Shown here: piece after piece, positions 23,837-31,930 of the stretch
Layout of the letters: each line of letters begins with the position of its first letter
How positions within the stretch are numbered: position 1 is the stretch's first letter
Assembly (NCBI GenBank): GCA_035541935.1
Contig: DATKMJ010000020.1
Location: forward strand, 1 to 39,767
DNA from: Candidatus Binatia bacterium
Lineage (GTDB): Bacteria; Vulcanimicrobiota; Vulcanimicrobiia; Vulcanimicrobiales; Vulcanimicrobiaceae
Direction of reading: 5' to 3'
DNA: 39,767 nucleotides
Program-made: the position numbers and the translations under genes
Notes under the pieces: generated by a model
What the model saw: the letters and a program-made list of their open reading frames with translations, nothing else
Database searches by the model: none
What the model was told of the DNA's origin: nothing

Positions 23837-24535
23837 ATGACCGCGCCCCCGCAATCGCTCCCGTTAAGCAATCATCGCGCTCGCCTTGAGCGGTACCTTC
23901 GAGGAATCGCTCTTTCGACCGGCTCGGTCGCGGGGCAGATAATCGAGGAGCGCCGCTCGGCGCGCTACGAGCCGGACCCGATGCGCCCGTGCCTCGTGCT
24001 CTGGGCGTGTGCCGCCGGGAACGGCGATCTCGACGACGCGCTGCCGGTGGCGGCCGCGTTCGACCTCTTCGACCGTTTTCTGCTGTTGCACGACGAGCTC
24101 GACGGCGACTCGCCGGCGGCCGACGTATGGGGCCTCGGCCAGAGCCTCAACGCGGGCGACGCGCTCTTCGCGCTCGGCTTTCGTACGCTTGCAAGCGACG
24201 TCTCCCATCCGGCCCGGCGGCTCGAGGCGGCCCGGCTGGTGGCTGAAGCAGTCCTCGAGGCGATCGAGCGCAGCGGCGACGAGGCGGCCCGCAGCGCGCT
24301 GTTGACCGGCGCCGCGATGCGCGCCGGCGCCGTGATCGCCGGGCTGCCCGAGAACGTCGCGCTCGAGTTCTCGCGCGCGGGGCGGCTGCTTGGGGCCGCC
24401 GCCTTGGATGGCGACGCGCGCTCCGCGGAGAGCACCGCCGCGCAGGCGCTTGCAGCGTTGGCGGAGTGCACGGCGAGCGCCGATCGCGAAGCCCTCGAAG
24501 AAGTGGCCCGTTACGTTGCGCAACGAGCGGCCTGA
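23837..24535 (+). CDS. Degenerate polyprenyl-synthase-like protein, probable pseudoenzyme
   Basis: A 232-residue protein, shorter than the usual 300-350. It keeps the fold signature of isoprenyl diphosphate synthases: MRPCLVLWACAAG (49-61), LLLHDELDGD (82-91) where the first DDxxD should be, then WGLGQSLNAGDALFALGF (98-115). The second motif, normally FQxxDDxxD, is AALDGDARSAE (187-198), which lacks the needed aspartates. Both metal sites are therefore altered. It is followed by IDI-2 with a 20-base overlap and leads the hopanoid run. Either it is a non-catalytic partner subunit of a true synthase coded elsewhere, or a divergent enzyme. The ATG at 23837 is the first plausible start after the repeat copy. 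Confidence 0.75.
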   Translation: MTAPPQSLPLSNHRARLERYLRGIALSTGSVAGQIIEERRSARYEPDPMRPCLVLWACAAGNGDLDDALPVAAAFDLFDRFLLLHDELDGDSPAADVWGLGQSLNAGDALFALGFRTLASDVSHPARRLEAARLVAEAVLEAIERSGDEAARSALLTGAAMRAGAVIAGLPENVALEFSRAGRLLGAAALDGDARSAESTAAQALAALAECTASADREALEEVARYVAQRAA

Positions 24536-25541
24536 GCCCGCGACGCCGTCGCGAAAGGCGGACCATCTCCGGATCAACATCGAGCGCGACGTCGCGGCCA
24601 AGGGCGTCGAGGCCGGCTTCGATGCGTTCCGCCTTCGTCATCGGGCGCTGCCCGAGATGGATCTCGCCGACGTCAATACGTCGGTCGAGATCTTCGGACG
24701 CAGGCTCGGCGCGCCGCTGCTCATCTCGTGCATGACCGGCGGAACCGAGGACGCGCGACGCATCAACCGGCGTCTCGCCCTCGTCGCGCACGAGCACGGA
24801 TTCGCGATGGGTCTCGGCTCCGGGCGAGCGCTGATAGAATCGCCCGAATCGCTCGATACGTTCGACGTCCGCGGCGAAGCGCCGGAGATCGCGCTCCTCG
24901 CGAACCTCGGCGCGGTTCAGTTGAATAAAGGATACGGCGAGGCGGAGTGCCGGCGGCTCGTCGAGTTGCTGCGCGCCGACGCGCTCGTGCTTCATCTCAA
25001 CCCGCTCCAGGAGGCGCTGCAGCCCGAAGGCGACACGTGCTTTGCGGGATTGCTCGCGCGGATCGAAGCGCTGTGCGCTCGCGTCGACTTTCCCGTTCTC
25101 GTCAAGGAAGTCGGCTGGGGAATCGCAGCGCGCGACGTTCGCGCGCTCTTCGACGCGGGCGTGGCCGCAATCGATCTCGCCGGCGCGGGCGGCACGTCGT
25201 GGAGCGAGGTCGAGCGCTACCGAATCGCGGAGCCGTGGCGCGCGAGGGTCGCCGGAAACTTCGCCGGCTGGGGAATTCCCACGGCGCAGTGCCTGATCGA
25301 GGCTCGCAAGGTCGCACCGACCGAGACGCTGATTGCAAGCGGCGGGATTCGCGGCGGACTCGACGTTCCGAAGGCGCTCGCGCTCGGCGCCGATCTCGTC
25401 GGCATCGCCGGGCCGTTTCTGCGCGCGGCCGACGAGAGTCTCGATGCGGCAAACTCGCTAGCGAAGGAGCTCGTCGAGACGCTGCGCGTCGCGATGTTCT
25501 GCGCCGCGGCGCGTACGCCGGCGGACCTGCGCGTCGAGTAG
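24516..25541 (+). CDS. fni: Type 2 isopentenyl-diphosphate isomerase (FMN-dependent)
   Basis: A 341-residue protein from TTG 24516, the only in-frame start that gives a normal length; it overlaps the upstream gene by 20 bases. Motifs: SRKADHLRI (12-20), SCMTGGT (71-77), MGLGSGRAL, ANLGAVQLN, LHLNPLQEALQPEGD, VKEVGWGI, DLAGAGGTSW and the FMN/phosphate loop SGGIRGGLDVPKALALGADL. It converts IPP to DMAPP using reduced FMN. GSGR replaces the more usual GSQR. Its place ahead of hpnC/hpnD links precursor supply to squalene formation. The stop is directly followed by the hpnC ATG. Confidence 0.9.
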   Translation: MRNERPEPATPSRKADHLRINIERDVAAKGVEAGFDAFRLRHRALPEMDLADVNTSVEIFGRRLGAPLLISCMTGGTEDARRINRRLALVAHEHGFAMGLGSGRALIESPESLDTFDVRGEAPEIALLANLGAVQLNKGYGEAECRRLVELLRADALVLHLNPLQEALQPEGDTCFAGLLARIEALCARVDFPVLVKEVGWGIAARDVRALFDAGVAAIDLAGAGGTSWSEVERYRIAEPWRARVAGNFAGWGIPTAQCLIEARKVAPTETLIASGGIRGGLDVPKALALGADLVGIAGPFLRAADESLDAANSLAKELVETLRVAMFCAAARTPADLRVE

Positions 25542-26369
25542 ATGGCGCTCAACCTCGAAGCCGCGGATGCCTACTGCCGGATGCTCACGCAACGGCACTA
25601 CGAGAACTTCAGCGTCGCGTCGCGCTTCGTTGACGCGGAGACGCGGCTCGACCTCGCGCGCATCTACGCGTACTGCCGCACGACCGACGACTTGGGCGAC
25701 GAGAGCCCCGGCGGTCAGGCCGAGGCGCGGCTGGAGCGATGGCGCACCGAGGTCGAGTGGCTCTTCGCGGGCGTCACGCCCGTCCATCCGGTGCTCTTCG
25801 CGCTCGCGCAGACCGTCGAACGGCACGCGATGGCGGCGCAGCCGTTTCTCGACCTGATTGCGGCAAACGTGCAGGACCAGCGGGTGACGCGGTATCGCAC
25901 GTGGGACGAGTTGATTGGCTACTGCCGGCTCTCCGCCGCCCCGGTCGGGCGCATGGTGCTGCGCGTCTTCGGCGTCGACGACGCCGAGTCGGAACGGCTC
26001 TCCGACGACGTCTGCATCGGCCTGCAGTTGGCCAACCACGCGCAGGACGTCAGCCGGGACGCCGAAATCGGGCGCCGCTACCTTGTGGATAGCGACGTCG
26101 ACGCCAGGGGAATCGCGGGCGCCGCGCAAGCCATGGTGGAGCGGGCTCGCGGGCTCCTGGCGTCGGGCGAAGCGCTCGAGCGCCGGGTCCCGAAGGCGCT
26201 CCGGCTCCAGCTCTCACTCTACCGGATGGGAGGCTTGGCCATTTGCGACGCGATTCAGGCCACCGGCTATGAGACGGAACACCAACGGCCAAGCGTTTCG
26301 CCGTCCACGAAGGTATCGCTCGTGGTCCGCGCCGCATTAGAGAGTTTTTTGCGAGGCCGTCCTGCTTAG
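25542..26369 (+). CDS. hpnC: Hydroxysqualene synthase HpnC
   Basis: A 275-residue squalene/phytoene-synthase family protein. HYENFSVASR (19-28) is typical of HpnC. The first aspartate motif is TTDDLGDE (47-54) and the second is NHAQDVSRD (165-173), which bind Mg-diphosphate. In the three-step bacterial route, HpnC turns presqualene diphosphate into hydroxysqualene. It starts immediately after the idi stop and is directly followed by hpnD. No missing key residue was noted. Confidence 0.93.
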   Translation: MALNLEAADAYCRMLTQRHYENFSVASRFVDAETRLDLARIYAYCRTTDDLGDESPGGQAEARLERWRTEVEWLFAGVTPVHPVLFALAQTVERHAMAAQPFLDLIAANVQDQRVTRYRTWDELIGYCRLSAAPVGRMVLRVFGVDDAESERLSDDVCIGLQLANHAQDVSRDAEIGRRYLVDSDVDARGIAGAAQAMVERARGLLASGEALERRVPKALRLQLSLYRMGGLAICDAIQATGYETEHQRPSVSPSTKVSLVVRAALESFLRGRPA

Positions 26370-27260
26370 ATGATCAACCTCCAGCGCGCGTTGCGCATTT
26401 CGATTCCCGCGTCGGAGCGCCAACGGGCCGAGCGGTTCAACCGCGACATGGCAAAGCGCGAAGCCGGCAACTTCTACTGGGGCTTCATCTCGCTCGGCTA
26501 TCACGAGCGGATGGCGATCTACGCGCTCTATAACCTCGCCCGCCAGGTAGACGACGAGGCCGATCGGGTCGGCGTCGAAAACCTCCCGGCGCGGCTGCAG
26601 GTGCACCGGGAGCGGATCTCACGCTGCGCGCGCGGCGACGTCGGCGACGATCCGATCCTGCAGGTGCTCTCCGAGGCGATGGAGCGCTACTCGATTCCGG
26701 AGTCCGAGCTGCAGATGCTCGTGGACGGCGTCGAGATGGACTTCACCCGCTCGCGCTATGAGAACTTCGAAGAGCTGCGCAGCTACTGCAATCTCGTCGC
26801 ATCGGTCGTCGGCCGGATGTGCGTGCGAATCTTTGGCTTCAGCGATCCGATCGCACTCGAGCGCGCCGACGATCTCGGCCTCGCCCTCCAACTGACGAAT
26901 ATCTTGCGCGACGTGCGCGAGGACGCCGTGGACATGAAGCGGATCTATCTGCCGCAGGACGAGTTGCGGCGCTACGGCATTCCCGAGTCCGCGCTGGCCG
27001 CCGGCGAGATCCATCCGGGCTGGAACGAACTGATCGCGCAGAGCGTCGAGCGCGCCCGCATCTACTTTGCATCGGGCTACGAGGTGTTGCAGTACATCCC
27101 GCGCCGGCCCGCCGCGTGCGTGGGAACGATGGCCGGTATCTACGAGGAGCTGCTGAAGAAGATCGAGCGCGATCCCGCGCTTCCGCTGCGAGCGCGCGCC
27201 GCGCTCTCGAAGACTGAAAAGTTGCGCGTCGTCGTGCGTTCGTGGCTCTCGAGCGCGTAG
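26370..27260 (+). CDS. hpnD: Presqualene diphosphate synthase HpnD
   Basis: A 296-residue squalene/phytoene-synthase family protein. It has NFYWGFISL (34-42), DDEAD (61-65), the DFTRSRY region (124-130) and NILRDVREDA (177-186) with the second Asp pair. HpnD joins two farnesyl diphosphates into presqualene diphosphate. Its ATG directly follows the hpnC stop. It is probably co-transcribed with the following fusion gene; a GTG of that gene overlaps its end, although I place the next start 50 bases downstream. Confidence 0.93.
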   Translation: MINLQRALRISIPASERQRAERFNRDMAKREAGNFYWGFISLGYHERMAIYALYNLARQVDDEADRVGVENLPARLQVHRERISRCARGDVGDDPILQVLSEAMERYSIPESELQMLVDGVEMDFTRSRYENFEELRSYCNLVASVVGRMCVRIFGFSDPIALERADDLGLALQLTNILRDVREDAVDMKRIYLPQDELRRYGIPESALAAGEIHPGWNELIAQSVERARIYFASGYEVLQYIPRRPAACVGTMAGIYEELLKKIERDPALPLRARAALSKTEKLRVVVRSWLSSA

Positions 27261-27310
27261 CCGTCGGTCGCCTGTCGCCCGTCCTGGACTCCGGCGACAC
27301 TCGGCCGTCC

Positions 27311-30300
27311 ATGGCCGTCGTCGGCGGAGGGCTCGCCGGTCTCGCGGCGGCGCTCCGTCTAAAGGACGCCGGCGCGCGCGTCGAGCTCTTCGAGCGCAGC
27401 CGGCTGCTCGGCGGGCGCGCCACCTCTTTCGAGATCGACGGCGTCGAGGTCGACAACGGGCAGCACGTCTTTCTCGCGTGCTGCACGGAGTTTATGGATT
27501 TCGCGCGGCGAGTCGGCATGGAAGACGATCTTCGGCTTCAAGATCGCTTTGAAGCGCGGATTCTCTCGCGCGACGGAACCACCGGGAGGCTGCGTGCCGG
27601 CGCGCTGCCGGCGCCGCTGCATCTCGTCGAGTCGTTTCTCGCCTATCGCCAACTAACGCCCGCGCAGAAACTGCGCATCGCGCGAACGCTGCTCCGCTGC
27701 GCGCCCGCGCTCGACGGCGAGACGTTCGAAGCGTGGCTCCAACGCAACGGCCAAGGCGCGGGCGAGCGGCGGGCGTTCTGGGACCCGTTCTTCATTCCCG
27801 CGCTCAACGCGCCGTTCGATCGCGTCTCGGCCGCCGATGCGCTCTTCGTGCTGCAGACCGCGTTCTTGCGCGATGCGAGCGCGGCGCGCTTCGGTTTCTC
27901 GCGGGTTCCGCTCGCGCATCTCGCCGGCGCCGCTGCGCGGCAGCTCGACGCCGTGCATACCTCGACGGCAGTGCTCGGCGTGGAGCCGGGCGGCGGCCGC
28001 GTCACTCTGAGCCTGTCGAAGGGGGAAAATGCAACCTTCGATGCGGTCGTCCTCGCGGTGCCGCCGAAGCAGGTCGAGCGAATCGTGGCCGATCCGGAGC
28101 GCTACGGGATCGCCGACCTCGATGCGTACGACGCCTTTCCGATCGTCGACGTACACCTGTGGCACGACGGCGGTGCGAGCGGTCTCGATTTCGCCGCCGC
28201 GCTCGAATCGCCGCTCCAATGGATTTTCGAAAAAGCGCCGGGCTATCTCTGCTGCAGCATGAGCGCCGCGGACGAGCACCTGACGCTTCCGACGCAAGAG
28301 TTGGAGGCGCTCGCGTGGCGCGAGATTCAGGCGTTTCTCCCGGCGTTGCGCGAGGCGAAGCTGCTGCGCAGCGCGGTCACGCGCAATCCCGAGGCGACGT
28401 GGCTCCCACGCGCCGGACGCGCGCGCACCGAACAGCGTACCAAGCATCCCGCGATCGCGATCGCAGGCGGCTGGACGAATACCGGCTGGCCCGACACGAT
28501 GGAGGCGGCGGTTCGCAGCGGAAACGCCGCGGCGGAGCACCTGCTCTCGCCGCTGGCAGACGCGCGGCGCGCCGCATCGCGGAACGGCTCGCCGCGACCG
28601 GAGCACGAGCACGCGCTCCATCGTTCGATCGGATGGCTGCTGCAGACGCAGTCGACCGAAGGCTGGTGGTCGGGAGAGCTGGAGACGAACGTCACGATGA
28701 CGGCCGAGCACGTGCTTCTCTTCCGCTTCTTAGGCTTGCCGCTCGACGAGTTTCGGATCGGCGCGATCGCCCATATCCTCAACAATCAGCGCGCCGACGG
28801 TTCCTGGGCGCTCTACTACGATGGGCCGGCCGACCTCAGCACGACGATCGAGGCGTACGTCGCGCTGCGCGTGCTCGGCGTCGAGCGCGATCGAGAGGAG
28901 ATGCGCCGGGCGCTCGACGTCATTCTGCGTTTCGGCGGCGTCGTGCGGGCGCGCGTCTTCACGAAGATCTGGCTCGCGCTCTTCGGCGTCTATCCGTGGT
29001 CGGGCGTGCCGTCGCTTCCGCCCGAGATCGTCTACTTTCCGCTCTGGATGCCCTTCAATCTCTACGACTTCGCCTGCTGGGCGCGCGGCACGGTCGCACC
29101 GCTGACGATCGTCGTCTCGAAGAAGCCGGTGCGCGAGCTCGGCGTGGACGTAAGCGAGATCGTCGCGCCGGGAACCGAGCGCGAGATGCGGCGGGTCACG
29201 GGCAAGCGCCACTGGCTGATGTACGTCGAGAGACTCCAGAAGCTCTACGAGCGGCTTCCGGTGCAGCCGTTTCGCGGCGACGCGCAGCGGCGAATCGCGG
29301 AGTGGGTGATCGAGCGGCAAGAGGCCGACGGCAGTTGGGGTGGGATTCAACCGCCCTGGGTCTACTCGCTCATCGCGCTCGACCTCATGGGGTATTCGCT
29401 CGACCATCCGGTGATGCGCAAAGGCATCGAGGGGATGCGCCGCTTCACGATCGACGACGCGCAAGGCTGGCGTTTTCTCGCGTGCATGTCGCCGGTCTGG
29501 GATACGGCCTGGGCGGTGCGCGTGCTCGCGCTCGCCGGCTTCGATTCGTCGCACCCGGCGATGCGCCGGGCCGTCGAATGGCTTTTGCGCGAGCAGATCC
29601 CCGACGACGCACCGGGCGATTGGCGAATGAAGTGCAAGAACGGGCGCGGCAACGGCTGGGCCTTCGAGTTCGACAACGACGCCTATCCCGACATCGACGA
29701 CACGACGATCGTCGTGCTCGCGCTCCTCGAGGGCGGCGATCGTGGCGCGGTCGCATCCTCGGTGGAACGGGCGCGCCGCTGGACGCTGGCGATGGACTGC
29801 CGCAACGGCGCCTGGGCGGCGTTCGATCGCGATAACACGCGCTCGTTGCTCTACGACATGCCGTTCTCGGATTTCGGCGCGATGATCGACCCGCCGACCG
29901 AAGACGTCACCGCGCACGTGCTCGAGATGCTCGCCGCCTTCGGCTACGACACGTCGAACCGCTACGTGGCCCGCGGCTTGCAGTATCTGCGCGAAACGCA
30001 AAAGCCTTCGGGATCGTGGTTCGGCCGGTGGGGCGTCAATCACGTCTACGGAACGTGGTGCGTGATCTCGGCGCTCGCCGCGCTGCGCACCGGCGAGGAC
30101 ATGATCGAACGCGCCGCGGCGTGGCTGATCTCGATGCAAAACGACGACGGCGGATGGGGCGAGAGCTGTCATTCCTACGCCGACGAATCGTTCGCTGGAA
30201 TCGGCCGGAGCACGCCGTCGCAGACGGCCTGGGCGGTGCTCGGGCTTCAACTCGCGGGTTTAGCGCAACATCCGGCGGTCGATCGGGGTCTTGCCTTCCT

Positions 30301-30598
30301 GTGCGAACGCCAGCGCCCCGACGGAACGTGGGACGAGCCCGAATGCACCGGAACGGGCTTTCCGCGCGACTTTTATATCAACTACCATCTTTATCGCCAT
30401 CTCTTCCCAGCAATGGCTCTCGCCGAAGCCCAGCGCGCGCATCATCCTGAACCATCCCGGCGTCAACCTGAACCATCCCGGCGTCAACCTGAATCACCCC
30501 CGTGTCATCCTGAGCCTGTCGAAGGATCGCGCTCCGCGCAGGCTTCAGCACAGGACGAAAGCACGGAAACCCTGAAGGAAGCGACCATACAATCATGA
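27311..30598 (+). CDS. HpnE (hydroxysqualene dehydroxylase) fused to squalene-hopene cyclase
   Basis: One 1095-residue frame from ATG 27311, which puts the FAD-binding VVGGGLAGLAAALRL at the N-terminus; a GTG at 27242 would add 23 residues. Residues 1 to about 412 are HpnE, an amine-oxidase-like flavoprotein reducing hydroxysqualene to squalene (ERSRLLGGRATSF; C-terminal AGGWTNTGWPDTMEAAVRSG). A short linker follows. From about 434 the squalene-hopene cyclase begins: QW motifs QRADGSW (493), QEADGSW (670), QKPSGSW (897), QNDDGGW (943), QRPDGTW (1001) and the catalytic acid motif DIDD (794-797). The last 54 residues are encoded partly by 21-base tandem repeats. The two are normally separate proteins. 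Residues 232-238 (TLSLSKG) are encoded by a repeat copy. Confidence 0.92.
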   Translation: MAVVGGGLAGLAAALRLKDAGARVELFERSRLLGGRATSFEIDGVEVDNGQHVFLACCTEFMDFARRVGMEDDLRLQDRFEARILSRDGTTGRLRAGALPAPLHLVESFLAYRQLTPAQKLRIARTLLRCAPALDGETFEAWLQRNGQGAGERRAFWDPFFIPALNAPFDRVSAADALFVLQTAFLRDASAARFGFSRVPLAHLAGAAARQLDAVHTSTAVLGVEPGGGRVTLSLSKGENATFDAVVLAVPPKQVERIVADPERYGIADLDAYDAFPIVDVHLWHDGGASGLDFAAALESPLQWIFEKAPGYLCCSMSAADEHLTLPTQELEALAWREIQAFLPALREAKLLRSAVTRNPEATWLPRAGRARTEQRTKHPAIAIAGGWTNTGWPDTMEAAVRSGNAAAEHLLSPLADARRAASRNGSPRPEHEHALHRSIGWLLQTQSTEGWWSGELETNVTMTAEHVLLFRFLGLPLDEFRIGAIAHILNNQRADGSWALYYDGPADLSTTIEAYVALRVLGVERDREEMRRALDVILRFGGVVRARVFTKIWLALFGVYPWSGVPSLPPEIVYFPLWMPFNLYDFACWARGTVAPLTIVVSKKPVRELGVDVSEIVAPGTEREMRRVTGKRHWLMYVERLQKLYERLPVQPFRGDAQRRIAEWVIERQEADGSWGGIQPPWVYSLIALDLMGYSLDHPVMRKGIEGMRRFTIDDAQGWRFLACMSPVWDTAWAVRVLALAGFDSSHPAMRRAVEWLLREQIPDDAPGDWRMKCKNGRGNGWAFEFDNDAYPDIDDTTIVVLALLEGGDRGAVASSVERARRWTLAMDCRNGAWAAFDRDNTRSLLYDMPFSDFGAMIDPPTEDVTAHVLEMLAAFGYDTSNRYVARGLQYLRETQKPSGSWFGRWGVNHVYGTWCVISALAALRTGEDMIERAAAWLISMQNDDGGWGESCHSYADESFAGIGRSTPSQTAWAVLGLQLAGLAQHPAVDRGLAFLCERQRPDGTWDEPECTGTGFPRDFYINYHLYRHLFPAMALAEAQRAHHPEPSRRQPEPSRRQPESPPCHPEPVEGSRSAQASAQDESTETLKEATIQS
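28001..28022 (+). repeat. Dispersed repeat copy inside the HpnE domain
   Basis: GTCACTCTGAGCCTGTCGAA followed by GG; 20 of 22 bases match the copy at 30504-30525. It is in frame and encodes VTLSLSKG in a loop before a beta strand. Confidence 0.75.
30440..30525 (+). repeat. 21-base tandem repeats at the 3' end of the HpnE-SHC gene
   Basis: Units start at 30440, 30461, 30482 and 30503, each 21 bases (seven codons). They share a C-x-T-C-A-x-C-C-T-G-A-A/G core and encode HHPEPSR, RQPEPSR and RQPESPP, then CHPEPVEG. The last unit is a full dispersed-repeat copy (GTCATCCTGAGCCTGTCGAA, then GG). They lie after the folded cyclase domain. Confidence 0.8.
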
Positions 30599-31602
30599 GC
30601 ATGCCAGTTCAACAGAAGCTTGCGGTCGCAAAGTACATCGCCGGCAAGAAATTTCGAGGCGAAGAGAAGTATCCGCTCGTTCTCGAGCTCGAGCCGCTGC
30701 TGCAATGCAACCTGGCCTGTGCCGGCTGCGGCAAGATCCAGCACCCCGACGAGATCCTGCGCCAGCGTTTGAGCGTGGAAGAGTGCATCGCAGCGGTCGA
30801 AGAGTGCGGCGCGCCGATGATCTCGATCGCGGGCGGCGAACCACTCGTGCACGAGCAGATGCCGCAGATCGTCGAGGAGCTGGTCAAGCGGAAGAAGTTT
30901 GTCTTTCTCTGCACGAACGCGCTGCTGCTCAAGAAGAAGATTCACCTCTTCAAGCCGTCGGTCTACTTCGTCTGGATGATCCATCTCGACGGGATGCGTT
31001 CGCGCCACGACCAGTCCGTCTGTCGCGAGGGCGTCTTCGACAAGGCGATCGAGGCGATCAAAGACGCGAAGGCGCGCGGTTTCCGCGTCTACACGAACAC
31101 GACGTTCTTCGATCAGGATGGCCCCGAGGCAGTTCGCGAGGTGCTCGACTACCTCAACGACGATCTCAAGGTCGACATGATGCAGATCTCGCCCGCATAC
31201 GCCTACGAGAAGGCGCCCGACCAGGAGCACTTCCTCGGCGTCAAGCGCACGCGCGAGATCTTCAGTCAAGTCTTCGCCGACGGCAAGCGGAAGAAGTGGC
31301 GCCTCAACCACAGCCCGCTCTACCTCGACTTCCTCGAAGGCAAGGTGGATTTCGAGTGCACGCCGTGGGGCATCCCGTGCTACACGGTCTTCGGCTGGCA
31401 GCGCCCGTGCTACCTCATGAGCAAAGAGGGCTACGCGAAAACGTACAAAGAGTTGCTCGAGGAGACCGACTGGTCGAAATACGGCCGCGGGAAGCACGAG
31501 TCGTGCGAGAACTGCATGGCCCACTGCGGGTACGAACCGACCGCGGTGTTGCGCACGACGGGTTCGTTCAAGGAATCGCTGCGAGCGGCAGTCGGCAGTT
31601 AG
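30595..31602 (+). CDS. hpnH: HpnH, radical SAM adenosylhopane synthase
   Basis: A 335-residue radical SAM protein with the iron-sulphur motif QCNLACAGC (C38, C42, C45), IAGGEPLVH (glycine-rich SAM contact), LDGMRSRHDQSVC and a C-terminal cysteine set (SCENCMAHCGYEP), as in HpnH. It adds a 5'-deoxyadenosyl group to diploptene, forming the C35 side chain. The ATG overlaps the fusion gene stop (ATGA). A second in-frame ATG is two codons later. It is the last gene of the compact idi-hpnC-hpnD-hpnE/SHC-hpnH run. Confidence 0.95.
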   Translation: MSMPVQQKLAVAKYIAGKKFRGEEKYPLVLELEPLLQCNLACAGCGKIQHPDEILRQRLSVEECIAAVEECGAPMISIAGGEPLVHEQMPQIVEELVKRKKFVFLCTNALLLKKKIHLFKPSVYFVWMIHLDGMRSRHDQSVCREGVFDKAIEAIKDAKARGFRVYTNTTFFDQDGPEAVREVLDYLNDDLKVDMMQISPAYAYEKAPDQEHFLGVKRTREIFSQVFADGKRKKWRLNHSPLYLDFLEGKVDFECTPWGIPCYTVFGWQRPCYLMSKEGYAKTYKELLEETDWSKYGRGKHESCENCMAHCGYEPTAVLRTTGSFKESLRAAVGS

Positions 31603-31637
31603 TCAGTACGCAGCCTCGTGACCTTTCGGTCGCGGCG

Positions 31638-31862
31638 CTAGCGGTGGAAAAGAATGGTTAGGGTCGTGGCGATCTGCGTCGAGATCGTCGTCACCCAGGC
31701 CGCGACGATCGTGCCGATCACCCAGTTGAATCGCCCATCGACGGCATTGAACCGTGCCTCGATCGTGTCGAGCCGGCGGTCGATGCTGCCGAGGCGCTCG
31801 TTGACCTGATCGAAGCCCTCTTCAACGTGCGCGATGCGGGCTTCCAGCGGTTGTGCGTGCAT
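31638..31862 (-). CDS. Small coiled-coil protein with C-terminal membrane helix
   Basis: A 74-residue protein from ATG 31862: a charged heptad stretch (ARIAHVEEGFDQVNERLGSI, then DRRLDTIEARFNAVDGRF) followed by a membrane helix (VIGTIVAAWVTTISTQIATTL). It has no catalytic motif and is probably a membrane-bound coiled coil. It shares FNAVDGR with the small protein at 33455-33658. Function is unknown. Confidence 0.6.
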   Translation of the reverse strand: MHAQPLEARIAHVEEGFDQVNERLGSIDRRLDTIEARFNAVDGRFNWVIGTIVAAWVTTISTQIATTLTILFHR

Positions 31863-31930
31863 GGGCTGTTCTCTCGAGCATACGACGCTGGCCAATCACG
31901 CACCCGCGCCCAGTCGGCAACCGTAAGCCG

